Positions 25,543-33,852 of a stretch of 64,000 bases of DNA are shown here, piece after piece. The position numbers were made by a program, and so were the translations under genes. The DNA is taken from the NCBI GenBank assembly GCA_024643725.1, contig JAHEMJ010000006.1:1-64000 (forward strand). Direction: 5' to 3'. A model generated the notes under the pieces. It was not told where the DNA came from and did no database searches. It saw only the letters and a list, made by a program, of their open reading frames with translations. The DNA comes from Crocinitomicaceae bacterium. Its GTDB lineage: Bacteria; Bacteroidota; Bacteroidia; Flavobacteriales_D; Crocinitomicaceae. Numbering within the stretch: position 1 is the stretch's first letter; the number at the start of each line of letters is the position of its first letter.

Positions 25543-26465
25543 TGGCAATGATGATCAAATTTATGAAGCATAAAATCCACCCTGTATCGTTCGAGGAATT
25601 AACCATTCCCCTGACATTAGAACAGGTCGGATTATTGGTGAATGAAAAAATCATTGGCGAACACACCTTTGAATTTAAAGTAAGAGGTAGGGCGAAAGAC
25701 ATCAAATACACAGGGAAGAGAAATGGACCAAATATCGAAATAAAAAGAAGCCTAGACCGACTCACGAATATCCCCATGTATCCAACTGCCAACATTCGCT
25801 TCACAGAAGTGAATGGAGAAACGGAAGTGAAAGCGACATTTGAACTTCATCCATATTACACCATCGGAATCGTCTCTTTTTATTGCTTGTTGTTCATTGG
25901 CTTCATGGTGGATTCCTATTTATTGGAAACGATACTGAAGCGAATGACCATGTTGCTTTTCCATGTGGCTGTCGTTCTCGGGGCTAATTCCCTTATTCAA
26001 TTTCATCACCGAAATGAACGTAAGAATATGCTATTGATGTTAACTCAAGTTCTACAAGAGCAGAAGGAAAATGAGGCGTCCGATACGGCTACATTAGATC
26101 CTCCAAAAACAGCAACCTTATCGCTGACTGATAAACCCAAAGTATTCGGCAGCGTTTTTGAATTGGTGTTTATTCTGCTGATCGCCTTGTCCTTTTATCA
26201 CTCCAGAGAGGACGTGCGTTTCATTGATTTAAGTATGTTGTTCATTGCCTGTTTCCTCATGTTTGGATTCTTATTTAAAAAATTAAAACTGAGTTGCAAA
26301 CTGAATTATAAGGCATTTACGCCAGTTCTTCTAGGTAGCTATTTCTGTTTCAAACAGCTGAACGGTTCTTTTCAAGAGGACGCGTATTATTACTTCTATT
26401 TTATCCTTTTCTTCCTTTGGATGTTCACACATTTCGTTTCGAGTAAAAGCCAGTACAATAAGTAA
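25542..26465 (+). CDS. Multi-helix membrane protein with the IPxYPTA domain
   Basis: In this 307-residue protein, residues 1-170 repeat the layout of the 20301-20795 protein: a soluble strand-rich domain with IPMYPTANIRF, two helices (about 105-125 and 130-150) and a charged tail. An extra C-terminal half (205-300) adds four further helices and is absent from the shorter paralogue. Several ATGs cluster at the start (25542, 25548, 25551). Confidence 0.62.
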   Translation: MAMMIKFMKHKIHPVSFEELTIPLTLEQVGLLVNEKIIGEHTFEFKVRGRAKDIKYTGKRNGPNIEIKRSLDRLTNIPMYPTANIRFTEVNGETEVKATFELHPYYTIGIVSFYCLLFIGFMVDSYLLETILKRMTMLLFHVAVVLGANSLIQFHHRNERKNMLLMLTQVLQEQKENEASDTATLDPPKTATLSLTDKPKVFGSVFELVFILLIALSFYHSREDVRFIDLSMLFIACFLMFGFLFKKLKLSCKLNYKAFTPVLLGSYFCFKQLNGSFQEDAYYYFYFILFFLWMFTHFVSSKSQYNK

Positions 26466-26544
26466 AGTCATGAAAGATAAAAAGCAGTCAAGGCTTGGGC
26501 ATCCGTTTAGAAAAAATCTTTAATCAACAAAAAAAATATTGATC

Positions 26545-27147
26545 GTGAATAATGTCATAATTTTTATATTTTCTGCCACCATGTTTTTATTCAACTCTTG
26601 CCATGATTCCATTGAATCGAAGCAAACGAAAACGGTGGTTAAAAATCATGTGAATCCAAGGTTTAATGAATTTTTGAAGGAATTCCAACCACTATCGTCA
26701 AACACGGTATTTAATACCACCTGTTTTGATGCTTCCAAAAACAAAAATTGTCATGAACTGAATAGTGCTGTGTATAAGCAGTTTTTGAATGGATATGAAG
26801 GACCAGCATTATCGGTTGGTTACCTAAAAGACGCTTCCAATTTTTATTCCATCATTTATTGCACAGCAGCAGCGTGTTATTTGCCAAATCTTGCCGTTTA
26901 TAATCATTCAGGAAAGTTGCTTCAAACAATGCAAATTGCTTCAGGTTGCGGATCCGGCATGGGTTATGAATGTGAGGAAATGGTAAAACTGCGAGGTGAA
27001 AATCAAATAATAACAATGAGAAAAGAGAAGTTTTTTCAATGTGACAGTTTAGGTCAAAAGATTGTTTCTTCGGCTGAAGAAAATAATTCTAAAATTAGAT
27101 ACATCGTGGTTGGTGGCAGGATACAAGTTGACACATTAGAAAAATAA
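26545..27147 (+). CDS. Lipoprotein with cysteine-rich C-terminal half
   Basis: The product of about 200 residues has a lipobox (FSATMFLFNSCHDS). Later segments carry Cys (YCTAAACYLPN, SGCGSGMGYECEEM) that could form disulfides. No ATG gives a complete signal; GTG 26545 or TTG 26539 must be used. No family is recognised. Confidence 0.55.
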   Translation: MNNVIIFIFSATMFLFNSCHDSIESKQTKTVVKNHVNPRFNEFLKEFQPLSSNTVFNTTCFDASKNKNCHELNSAVYKQFLNGYEGPALSVGYLKDASNFYSIIYCTAAACYLPNLAVYNHSGKLLQTMQIASGCGSGMGYECEEMVKLRGENQIITMRKEKFFQCDSLGQKIVSSAEENNSKIRYIVVGGRIQVDTLEK

Positions 27148-27150
27148 ACA

Positions 27151-27860
27151 CCATTTAAAAACTTCTTATCTTCATCGCTATGGAAGAGCAAACCTTCAAG
27201 GACTTATTGGATTTTGTATACGCTAAAACCTTGCTTTCCAAAAACATCTCTTTAGGTCCGAATTCTAGACTTTGTGATGATATTGGATTAACAGGTTGGG
27301 ATGCCCATGAATTTTTTATGGCATATGCTGAACGATTTCAAGTGGATGTCAGCGCTTTTCAACTAGCAGATTACGTTGGTGCGGAAGGAAGTATGTTTCA
27401 TTTTTTACCCAAAACGGTCTTAACCATCCATCATTTATTCTTGGGTATACAGCATTCGAAACTGGATGATCAAATCATAAATGGTGTAAATTTGAGTTAA
27501 ATTGGCGTATTGCTTCACTATGATTCCTTTCAAACACTTCAGCTACTTTCTACTTTTCAGTCTGCTTTTGCTTTCGTGTGAAAGAAATCATGTCGCGAAA
27601 AAACATGCGCCGAACAGATTGACACGGGAGTATAAACGATTTACGAACGGATTGAAAATCATTACCTATAAAGACGGCATACGCCTCAAGGAAGTTTTTT
27701 TTAATAATGATGGAGTCATGACACAGGGAGAATCCTTTTGGAAAAACACAAACGCCACGTGTCACATGGTTCTTTTTGATAGCCTTGGACGCCCAATTGG
27801 ACCTGGTGATTGGAATTACTACGAACAATTTAATGACCTCTTATTCATTAAAAACAGCCG
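27151..27860 (+). repeat. 710-bp duplicated block, copy 1
   Basis: Bases 27151-27860 correspond without gaps to 35830-36539. The first half (DUF1493 gene) carries 12 base differences over 321 bases; from 27501 to 27860 I see none. The homology stops abruptly at 27860/36539 inside the lipoprotein gene. Confidence 0.9.
27180..27500 (+). CDS. DUF1493 (acyl-carrier-protein-like) protein, copy 1
   Basis: The 106-residue protein fits DUF1493, small proteins with an acyl-carrier-like four-helix fold but no phosphopantetheine serine motif known to me. Signatures: GPNSRLCDDIGLTGWDAHEF, then FFMAYAERFQVDVSAFQLAD. It differs from copy 2 (35859-36179) by six residues (I/V, S/A, D/E, I/V, A/T, A/G). A further DUF1493 gene lies at 27991. 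It is cytoplasmic, with no signal. DUF1493 genes often sit near secreted-toxin loci, but a function is not established. Confidence 0.75.
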   Translation: MEEQTFKDLLDFVYAKTLLSKNISLGPNSRLCDDIGLTGWDAHEFFMAYAERFQVDVSAFQLADYVGAEGSMFHFLPKTVLTIHHLFLGIQHSKLDDQIINGVNLS

Positions 27861-27897
27861 CAAAAATTTTAAAAAAACAAACGGAAGAATGGTGTAA
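27520..27897 (+). pseudogene. Truncated lipoprotein gene (copy 1 of the 36199-36804 gene)
   Basis: The frame starts as in the intact copy (lipobox FSLLLLSCERN, then YKDGIRLKEVFFNNDGVMTQ, a YwqK/MORN-like unit). After the end of the duplicated block at 27860 it reads unrelated sequence (KNFKKTNGRMV) and stops, losing the last 80 residues of the intact protein. It therefore looks like a duplication junction rather than a functional variant. Confidence 0.7.
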
Positions 27898-27985
27898 TAG
27901 ATGCGAGAAAAGATCAAGAATTTGGCCTTCAAAATGGTGGAATTTACACAGGTAATAACCCAGGAACACAAAAAAATTACTAAGT
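27870..27985 (+). pseudogene. Orphan C-terminal tail, possible remnant of a secreted toxin
   Basis: In another frame than the truncated lipoprotein, an open stretch of about 37 codons reads GVIDARKDQEFGLQNGG, then IYTGNNPGTQKNY and a TAA stop, 5 bases before the next gene. Glycine- and asparagine-rich ends of this kind are common at toxin tips. There is no start codon, so the upstream part was replaced by the duplicated block. The assignment to a toxin is inference. Confidence 0.4.
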
Positions 27986-27990
27986 GAACT

Positions 27991-28314
27991 ATGAAAGATC
28001 TTGTATCTAGAAATGAATTAATAGTGTTTTTTGAAAACAAATTAGGCAAAAAACTTCTTGAGGGGTTTGTCTTTTTTGAAGACACTGGAATAAATGGAAT
28101 GGACGCTGAAACACTAATGCATAACTTTGGTGAAGTTTTTAATGTTAATATGAAAAACTTTAGAAAAGAACATTATTTTTCCTCAGAATCTAATCTAATG
28201 AACTTACCAAAAAGAATTTATTCGTTTTGGCTCTTTAAAACTGAATCAAAGTCCTTTGGTTTAGATCATTGCATTCAAGTGATTGAAAGAGGAGAATGGT
28301 TTGACCCTGAATAG
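27991..28314 (+). CDS. DUF1493-like protein
   Basis: The 107-residue protein is a divergent relative of the DUF1493 pair: GFVFFEDTGINGMDAETLMH in place of the GLTGWDAHEF box, then NFGEVFNVNMKNFRKEHYF. Directly after the orphan tail at 27870-27985, it sits where a cognate immunity gene would be. The function is unknown. Confidence 0.65.
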   Translation: MKDLVSRNELIVFFENKLGKKLLEGFVFFEDTGINGMDAETLMHNFGEVFNVNMKNFRKEHYFSSESNLMNLPKRIYSFWLFKTESKSFGLDHCIQVIERGEWFDPE

Positions 28315-28420
28315 AAATCAATGAATTTATCATTCTTGAATTTTACTTAAAAATAGTTCTAAAATGAATTGTCAGCAACAAAAAAAAAGACAATTACCAA
28401 GTTAAACTTAGAAAAACTCA

Positions 28421-28591
28421 ATGAAAATTTCCATACATCGCGTCGGTATTCGAACATGCTCCGATTACAGCCCATTCGGTGTGGAAATGGCTGGTAGAAC
28501 CGAAAGTGATTTCTTTAGCAAAATCGATATGGATTTAAAACCTAAATTTAACTCAAAAGCCAAGCAGTCGATCCATGAAATACATTCTTAA
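28421..28591 (+). pseudogene. Short remnant with an RHS-core fingerprint
   Basis: A 56-codon frame contains SDYSPFGVEMAGRTES. The SDYSPFGVxLxGRT motif is characteristic of the RHS-repeat-associated core of Bacteroidota polymorphic toxins. Downstream of the motif the usual core (GFxGKExDDE) is absent, so the fragment is no longer an RHS protein. Its end overlaps the following lipoprotein start (28575). A motif of about 14 residues is suggestive only. Confidence 0.4.
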
Positions 28592-29060
28592 ATCCTTTTT
28601 GTTATTCGTTCTTGTTTCATGTTTCAGTAATGAGACAGAATTGGAGGCAAGGAATTGGGAGAAAAAACCATTAACAAAAAAAGAAATTCTATTTATGGAG
28701 GAGTTAAAAAAAAGGGGGTATGATCATATTGAAATGGATTCTCAAATAATCGGTTTGTATGCATTAGGAAGGTCATCCTATGATATTTACCTCACCACAA
28801 AAATCTTAAGCTTAAACGTGAGTGCAGATAGTATTCGAAATGTCGGCTTTCAGATTTCAAAAGAATTATATGACCATGTCCTTGAAGACTCCATTATTTT
28901 TGATTGTCAGCAGATAAATGTTCACCTGACTGTTAAGAATGGTAAGAAATATTGGTCTAGGGAATCTTTCAAAATCTACAAAAAACATCTACTTGAAAAT
29001 GAAATGAAATTTAAGGTGATCAAAAAAAGAAATGGAACTTTTGAACGAGTTTCGATGTAA
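28575..29060 (+). CDS. Lipoprotein of unknown function
   Basis: The 161-residue product has a lipobox (LFVLVSCFSN). The mature part is largely helical with basic C-terminal sequence (KAIIKKR-type run) and one internal Cys (IFDCQQI). No family is recognised. It begins inside the RHS-like remnant. Confidence 0.6.
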   Translation: MKYILKSFLLFVLVSCFSNETELEARNWEKKPLTKKEILFMEELKKRGYDHIEMDSQIIGLYALGRSSYDIYLTTKILSLNVSADSIRNVGFQISKELYDHVLEDSIIFDCQQINVHLTVKNGKKYWSRESFKIYKKHLLENEMKFKVIKKRNGTFERVSM

Positions 29061-29153
29061 AAACAGCTGCAAAATCACAAAAGTACTGTTCTGAATGTAC
29101 ATCTCATCCAAGAATAGTCACTTCACAAATAAAAATTTTCAAAGAAGCGAAAC

Positions 29154-29615
29154 ATGACCAGTAAACTTAAAATAATACTCATCGTTTTGATTCTAACATC
29201 GTGTAACTTTTTGAATAAAAAAAATGAAGTTCAAGAGGGATTTTATGACTACTATCAAGACGGTGATATAATCAGATTGCCATTAAAGGAACCGTACATC
29301 ATGTACTCCGCTAACAATGGAGAGGATTGGGTTTTTGATGTCCCATTTGGGGATTTTTTAAAAGGTCTACAGGTTAGTAATATTCAATCAGTATATGTTG
29401 AAAACGATTTGGTTTTTTTCTATTCGGATTTAATTAGTTTACCAGGAGAAACCGCACCTGCTTGGATCATATTTGATTTGGACAAAAAAACATCAACATA
29501 TTACAGGAATTATGATCAGTTTATCAAGGATTTCCCAAGTGGACAAAAAATGGAATTAGTAAGTAGTACATTTGAAAAATTTAAACAGAAAAAGAAAGCA
29601 ACTTGGATGAAGTAA
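29154..29615 (+). CDS. Lipoprotein of unknown function
   Basis: The 153-residue product has a lipobox (IVLILTSCNF) and an acidic, aromatic mature part (NNGEDWVFDVPFGDFLKGLQ, FYSDLISLPGETAPAWIIFD). The compact alpha/beta order recalls SMI1/SUKH-like immunity folds, but the resemblance is too faint to assign. Confidence 0.6.
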   Translation: MTSKLKIILIVLILTSCNFLNKKNEVQEGFYDYYQDGDIIRLPLKEPYIMYSANNGEDWVFDVPFGDFLKGLQVSNIQSVYVENDLVFFYSDLISLPGETAPAWIIFDLDKKTSTYYRNYDQFIKDFPSGQKMELVSSTFEKFKQKKKATWMK

Positions 29616-29727
29616 TCTACGCAACGCTGGATTTGCATTCCGAGCGCTAAAATCCTTTTGGTTAAATCGCAGTAAAATCCCGCAGATAAAATGTTTATCT
29701 TTAGAATAAGAAAACATACATAAGAAG
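29616..29727 (+). promoter_or_regulatory. Recurrent intergenic element with promoter, copy 2
   Basis: It has CGCTGG followed by GGATTTGCATTCC-like decayed palindromes, then ATAAAATGTTTATCTTTAG (29686-29704) with a TATCTTTA -7 element 24 bases before the next ATG. The arrangement matches the copies at 22801 and 33853. Confidence 0.5.
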
Positions 29728-30411
29728 ATGAAAATTACCTTCATATCTGTCATGATTATTTTGAATCATTTCACAGGATGGTCTCAAATGAAAAGAGACA
29801 CCACCGAATACACCTTAAAAGTGACAAAGATTTATCAACCAATAAATGATTCGGTTCGCGTGAAGTTTACTCGGACAATTGAAACAAATAAGAATCAAAT
29901 AGATACGACGTTAGAACACTACGTACAAAAGTTCAGGGAATCAGAGTGGATAAGAACTGATTATTCCAAATCCATCAATGGAAAAGCAACGTTTATTAGT
30001 GTTAATAATAACCCATTAAACCCTGATCATGCCATTTTTGCCGAAAAATCCGGTTTAATCATGCAATACATGCAGACCTCGGGTCAATTTAATACCTCCG
30101 CGAATACGTATTTCTACTGGAATGGAATGATATCGAAGCAGGGAGTGTTTTATAATCAACTTATCAAAGATGGCGAATGGTTGTATTTTGAGGAGAATGG
30201 AGATACGGCTAAAGTGGAGCACTATTGTGTAAATATCATGGGCGGTGATGATCCAAATCCTGATTATTTTGAGAAGTTCGAAAGTTCAAGAAACGGACTT
30301 TGCTATGCAGGATTTAAAGATGGTTGGTTTCGTTACTATCAAAAGGGCAAATTAGAAAGAAGTGAATTTTGGCGAGAAGGGAGGCTCATTGAACAAAAGT
30401 TAAGTAAATGA
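29728..30411 (+). CDS. Exported protein with YwqK/MORN-like repeats
   Basis: The 227-residue product has a signal peptide (VMIILNHFTGWSQ) and two C-terminal units of the YwqK/MORN_2 type: LIKDGEWLYFEENGDTAKVE and FKDGWFRYYQKGKLERSEFW. YwqK-type proteins act as antitoxins or immunity proteins in some loci, so a protective role is possible. The stop overlaps the next gene's ATG (ATGA). Confidence 0.65.
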   Translation: MKITFISVMIILNHFTGWSQMKRDTTEYTLKVTKIYQPINDSVRVKFTRTIETNKNQIDTTLEHYVQKFRESEWIRTDYSKSINGKATFISVNNNPLNPDHAIFAEKSGLIMQYMQTSGQFNTSANTYFYWNGMISKQGVFYNQLIKDGEWLYFEENGDTAKVEHYCVNIMGGDDPNPDYFEKFESSRNGLCYAGFKDGWFRYYQKGKLERSEFWREGRLIEQKLSK

Positions 30412-30863
30412 AACTAATTAAAGAATTTAGGTCTAAAAAAATAATCATACCTAGCTTTACAGTTGGTCTAAAAGACTGGGTTACAATCATTTTTCCAAGT
30501 GATTGTTTAAGTGATGAAAAAATTATTAAACAAGATTATGTCAAGTCATTTTTGGATAAGGAATTTTTAGATGTTAGACCCTGGATTAAACATAAAATAC
30601 CTTCAAATATGAACTATGATGATGGGATAATTGAGTTAATTCAAAATAGGGGTAAAAAGGAATATATTTTATTTGGTCCCATTTCCGACCACGAGAAATA
30701 CTATCAATATTTAGACTCAATTGACAGAAATTTTGGAATAATTGAGTTTTTTCATCCATGTAGTCAAGATGTTCAGTTAAATTCAGGCAGAACGGTAATT
30801 GACTTGTCTAAAAATAAGTCTTTCAATGAGTTACATCATATAATTGCTAAAAGTCAATTTTAA
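30408..30863 (+). CDS. Hypothetical cytoplasmic protein
   Basis: The 151-residue protein is basic at the start and has mixed alpha/beta character (WVTIIFPSDCLSDEKIIKQD, then KEYILFGPISDHEKYYQYLD). It has no signal or membrane helix. Its start is coupled to the preceding YwqK-like gene. No domain is recognised. Confidence 0.58.
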   Translation: MKLIKEFRSKKIIIPSFTVGLKDWVTIIFPSDCLSDEKIIKQDYVKSFLDKEFLDVRPWIKHKIPSNMNYDDGIIELIQNRGKKEYILFGPISDHEKYYQYLDSIDRNFGIIEFFHPCSQDVQLNSGRTVIDLSKNKSFNELHHIIAKSQF

Positions 30864-31006
30864 GGGTCTTGTCTTATGTTGTAATTGACCTAGCTTGGAA
30901 AAAAATGAAAAAAGCGATGCATGAAGTGAAACAAGATTTAATCCTGCAGTACGTTTAACAGCTTTCAGCTCTCCGTTCCATCGTTAAAAAATAGCTTAAC
31001 TCGTTT

Positions 31007-31387
31007 ATGAATTTTCTGATTTACTTCATTAAAATACTTACCGTCCTTTCTTACTTGGTGCCGATCTGGTATGTATTCGCTGTGAAAGGATTTCTTCAAA
31101 GCAACAAGTCCATTTTCATCTTCTTGTTTCAAGGGCTTTTGTTTGTCAGTGCGGACTTAGTGCTAACCTTCCTTCACCAGGACGAATATTCGATGTTTGT
31201 CTTTTATTTCGCGGATGTCATCAGGTTCATATCGATACTGTACTTTTATCATCGAACCATCTATCCATCGAAAATCAACGGAGCACTCATGCTCCTCGGA
31301 ATCGCTGTCTTTTCAGTGGAGAAGTTGAGTCAATGGGATTTGCATAGCAACGATTGGGTATTCACGGTGTTTAGTAATAAAATCTAG
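31007..31387 (+). CDS. Four-helix membrane protein
   Basis: The 126-residue protein has hydrophobic segments near 3-23, 31-50, 60-78 and 90-108, ending in a soluble tail. It starts at the ATG at 31007. No family is recognised. Confidence 0.55.
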   Translation: MNFLIYFIKILTVLSYLVPIWYVFAVKGFLQSNKSIFIFLFQGLLFVSADLVLTFLHQDEYSMFVFYFADVIRFISILYFYHRTIYPSKINGALMLLGIAVFSVEKLSQWDLHSNDWVFTVFSNKI

Positions 31388-31431
31388 ACAGTGTTTGTTC
31401 GTGAGGCATCTAATAATATGGACATTTAAAT

Positions 31432-31439
31432 TACTTTTG
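31432..31439 (+). promoter_or_regulatory. -7 promoter element
   Basis: TACTTTTG matches the TAnnTTTG consensus exactly and lies 35 bases before the small reading frame at 31475, supporting that frame as the start of a transcription unit with the lipoprotein that follows. Confidence 0.55.
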
Positions 31440-31474
31440 CGCTGCTAAGCTTTTTTCGAAAATAGGATTCAAAA

Positions 31475-31639
31475 ATGAAGGTTCAACTTTATAAGACGAG
31501 AAAGGAATTTTTACGTTTTCAGCAGCTACTTCCGGAAGGTGTGAAACGTAAAATGGTAGAGCGTGAAAGTACCTATTTCGAAGTGGAATTGAACCGTTTA
31601 GGTAAACAAGCAACTTCACACCCAACAAACAAACCATGA
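31475..31639 (+). CDS. Small basic protein coupled to a lipoprotein gene
   Basis: The 54-codon frame starts MKVQLYKTRKEFLRFQQLLP and ends VELNRLGKQATS followed by NKP. It is soluble, basic and helical. It sits downstream of a good promoter element and its stop overlaps the ATG of the lipoprotein gene (ATGA at 31636-31639), a sign of real translation. No homologue is recognised. Confidence 0.5.
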   Translation: MKVQLYKTRKEFLRFQQLLPEGVKRKMVERESTYFEVELNRLGKQATSHPTNKP

Positions 31640-32349
31640 ACCAATTTCTTATGCGATTTTCCCTTTTACTAGCTGCCTTCATTCTTTTTTCCTGTAAGGA
31701 AGACCAGATCAACTCAACGAAAAAGGAGCAGACCTCCGATGAACGGTATTTGACGCAACTAGATGCTTTACTTCCACATTACATCAATCCAATGGATTAC
31801 ATCATCATGTATCGCTATGGGAGCATAGAATGGACGCCGTGGTCCGCAATCATTTGCATCCCAAAAAAGGACTTAAAGAAGGAATCCATTCACGTGGATT
31901 ATTTTATGTGTAACATCGATATGGATCAAATGGCCATGATGAATAAACCGGCGATGACCATGTATTCATTGAAAATAGAAAATCCAGATGTAGGGGTGAG
32001 TCCCTTGGATCTTCATCAATTGACAAAAATGAGCTTTCAGAAATTGAATAAATACCTTCGGAATTTGTACCTAAATGAGCACGTAGGAGAGGGGCATTGT
32101 GCCAATATTTACCTGCTAAGAAGTCAGCAGTCCAACGCGATTTATATGCTAGATAAAACGAATTCTTCCAGCATGTCAAGGTACCTTAAAGCCATCTGCC
32201 GAAAAATTTCAGCCATGGAATATTATCAATCGCTTTCATTGGATAAAGAATGTGATGTTCCGACAGATTTGATTGCTAATTTACGCTTAGGGAAGGAGTT
32301 GGATACCTTTCATTTTGCCATCGATTATCAGCAACTAGGAATGTACTAA
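31636..32349 (+). CDS. Lipoprotein of unknown function
   Basis: The 237-residue product has a lipobox (AAFILFSCKED). The mature part contains mixed strands and helices (WTPWSAIICIPKKDLKK, IYLLRSQQSNAIYMLDKTN) with no repeat. A second ATG at 31648 is possible. Translation is coupled to the small upstream gene. Confidence 0.65.
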   Translation: MNQFLMRFSLLLAAFILFSCKEDQINSTKKEQTSDERYLTQLDALLPHYINPMDYIIMYRYGSIEWTPWSAIICIPKKDLKKESIHVDYFMCNIDMDQMAMMNKPAMTMYSLKIENPDVGVSPLDLHQLTKMSFQKLNKYLRNLYLNEHVGEGHCANIYLLRSQQSNAIYMLDKTNSSSMSRYLKAICRKISAMEYYQSLSLDKECDVPTDLIANLRLGKELDTFHFAIDYQQLGMY

Positions 32350-32352
32350 TCA

Positions 32353-32530
32353 ATGAGCACTTGACAACTTTAAAAAATCCAAACAAACAGTGAAAGATCG
32401 AAACCGCGTGCTGAAAAATGCCATCTACAATCATTCAATTATTCTCTATTGTGCGGGATATCAATTTTATTTTCATCCCACAACTTTTGAACAGCAACGT
32501 TACGAATGGGTGAAATTATTAAATGTTTAA
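32353..32530 (+). pseudogene. Chimeric fragment: piece of the 16529-17710 gene joined to another tail
   Basis: From TGA at 32353, an open frame encodes ALDNFKKSKQT, then RNRVLKNAIYN, closely matching residues near 320-350 of the 16529-17710 protein (two or three changes). It then switches to an unrelated tail (IILYCAGYQFYFHP, TTFEQQRYEWVKLLNV) before TAA. It has no start codon. A piece of the same tail sequence recurs near 35230-35275. Bases 32531-32656 show nothing further. Confidence 0.6.
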
Positions 32531-32656
32531 GCTTTTCTCCCAAAGAATAGCACTACTTTAATCCACTTTTTTAATTTTAACGTGGAATTGGACGGTGGAT
32601 CGGAATCAACCTTGACACATAGTGCTGTGTTCATGATTTCGACAAATCGTTAATAA

Positions 32657-33322
32657 ATGAAGGTCCGTATGAAAGATCAAACGAGATTAAAAAAAGCTGA
32701 ACTTTTAAGGCGATGCGGAGAGGACGAAAAAGCGAGTAAAATCCTCACTTCGTTGCTAGTCGTGGATGATGTAAACATTATTGCTCAGTCGAACTACAAT
32801 TTAGGGATCATAGCCGAACATCCAGAAAGGGGTAAGAGAAACATTCCGAAAGCGATCCAGCACTATCAAACCGCTTTGGATTTAGGATATGCCGAGGCAG
32901 CCGATGACTTAGCTAATCTTTATTATTTTGGAACGGGTGTTAAGAAAAACGTAAAAAAGGCCTGTGAAATCTGGGAGGAAGGCTTCAAATTAGGGTCGGA
33001 ATGTGCCGGTTTTCAACTAATTAACCATATTTTTCATTTTACTTCGGACTTCAAGCATTCAGAATTATTACGTTTAATAGATACCTTACTCAACAGAAAT
33101 GCATCTTGGAAATCCTTATATTACACGAAGTTTAACCTCTATTCCGATAAATCTTGGGACGGCTATAACATCGATGAAGCGATCAAAAATCTAAAAATAT
33201 ACGCAGAAATGGTTGGGGATTTTGGCTATCGCGAATTAGTAAAAATGTACACTACAGGAGAACATGTTGAACCGAATCCAACGGAAGCAAACAGGTATGC
33301 AAAAATGCTTAGCGAAAAATAG
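32657..33322 (+). CDS. Sel1/TPR-like repeat protein
   Basis: The 221-residue soluble protein has Sel1-type helix pairs (AIQHYQTALDLGYAEAADDL, then ANLYYFGTGVKKNVKKACEI and a last pair ending TGEHVEPNPTEANRYAKML). Such repeats bind other proteins. It lacks a signal peptide, so it is probably cytoplasmic. Confidence 0.75.
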   Translation: MKVRMKDQTRLKKAELLRRCGEDEKASKILTSLLVVDDVNIIAQSNYNLGIIAEHPERGKRNIPKAIQHYQTALDLGYAEAADDLANLYYFGTGVKKNVKKACEIWEEGFKLGSECAGFQLINHIFHFTSDFKHSELLRLIDTLLNRNASWKSLYYTKFNLYSDKSWDGYNIDEAIKNLKIYAEMVGDFGYRELVKMYTTGEHVEPNPTEANRYAKMLSEK

Positions 33323-33390
33323 AATTAAAAAACAAGTACTTTTGGTTCATTGCCCTATTCAAATCAACCAATAGATGTAAACGCTTGCTT

Positions 33391-33852
33391 ATGGAACATA
33401 AATCAGTCATTTCAAGCTTCAACATCAGCGCGTATTTATTGCCTGTTTTCATAGTTTTATGTGGTGCGGTCCCATTTTTTGTTGACTTTTTGATGATCAA
33501 TGAACCGAAGAATAGCAGTAGTTCGGTATTCAAAGTTTTTATGAGTGTTTTTTCCTTGGTACTAATGCTATTTGGTGTTTACCAGTTTATCTACCACATC
33601 GTGAAAATTGAAATAACAGAAAAGGAAATAGCCATTCGAAAGAACCTTGGATTTGGTCACAAAATGCGCTTTACTTGGGGAGAAATAGATGGATTTGAAA
33701 TCGTTGAGAGAAGTTCAAGAAGTGAAAAATATGAAGTTTTACACGTGAGAAAAAATAAACGAATCGTTATTCGAGTTTCTCAATTTTACCTCTCAAATTA
33801 TTCGGAAATTAAAAAGGTTATATTGATGAACCTGTCGAAAGTAGGGGAGTAG
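33391..33852 (+). CDS. Membrane protein with bacterial PH-like domain
   Basis: The 153-residue protein has two helices (about 10-32 and 48-70) followed by a beta-rich domain (ITEKEIAIRKNLGFGHKM, TWGEIDGFEIVE, YEVLHVRKNKRIVIRV) like membrane-associated bacterial PH domains. The ATG at 33391 is used rather than a TTG at 33385. The role is unknown. Confidence 0.62.
   Translation: MEHKSVISSFNISAYLLPVFIVLCGAVPFFVDFLMINEPKNSSSSVFKVFMSVFSLVLMLFGVYQFIYHIVKIEITEKEIAIRKNLGFGHKMRFTWGEIDGFEIVERSSRSEKYEVLHVRKNKRIVIRVSQFYLSNYSEIKKVILMNLSKVGE

Noticed and set aside
29616..29753. Minus-strand frame through the intergenic element at 29.6 kb
   Set aside because: It spans the promoter element and a decayed repeat; no start context.
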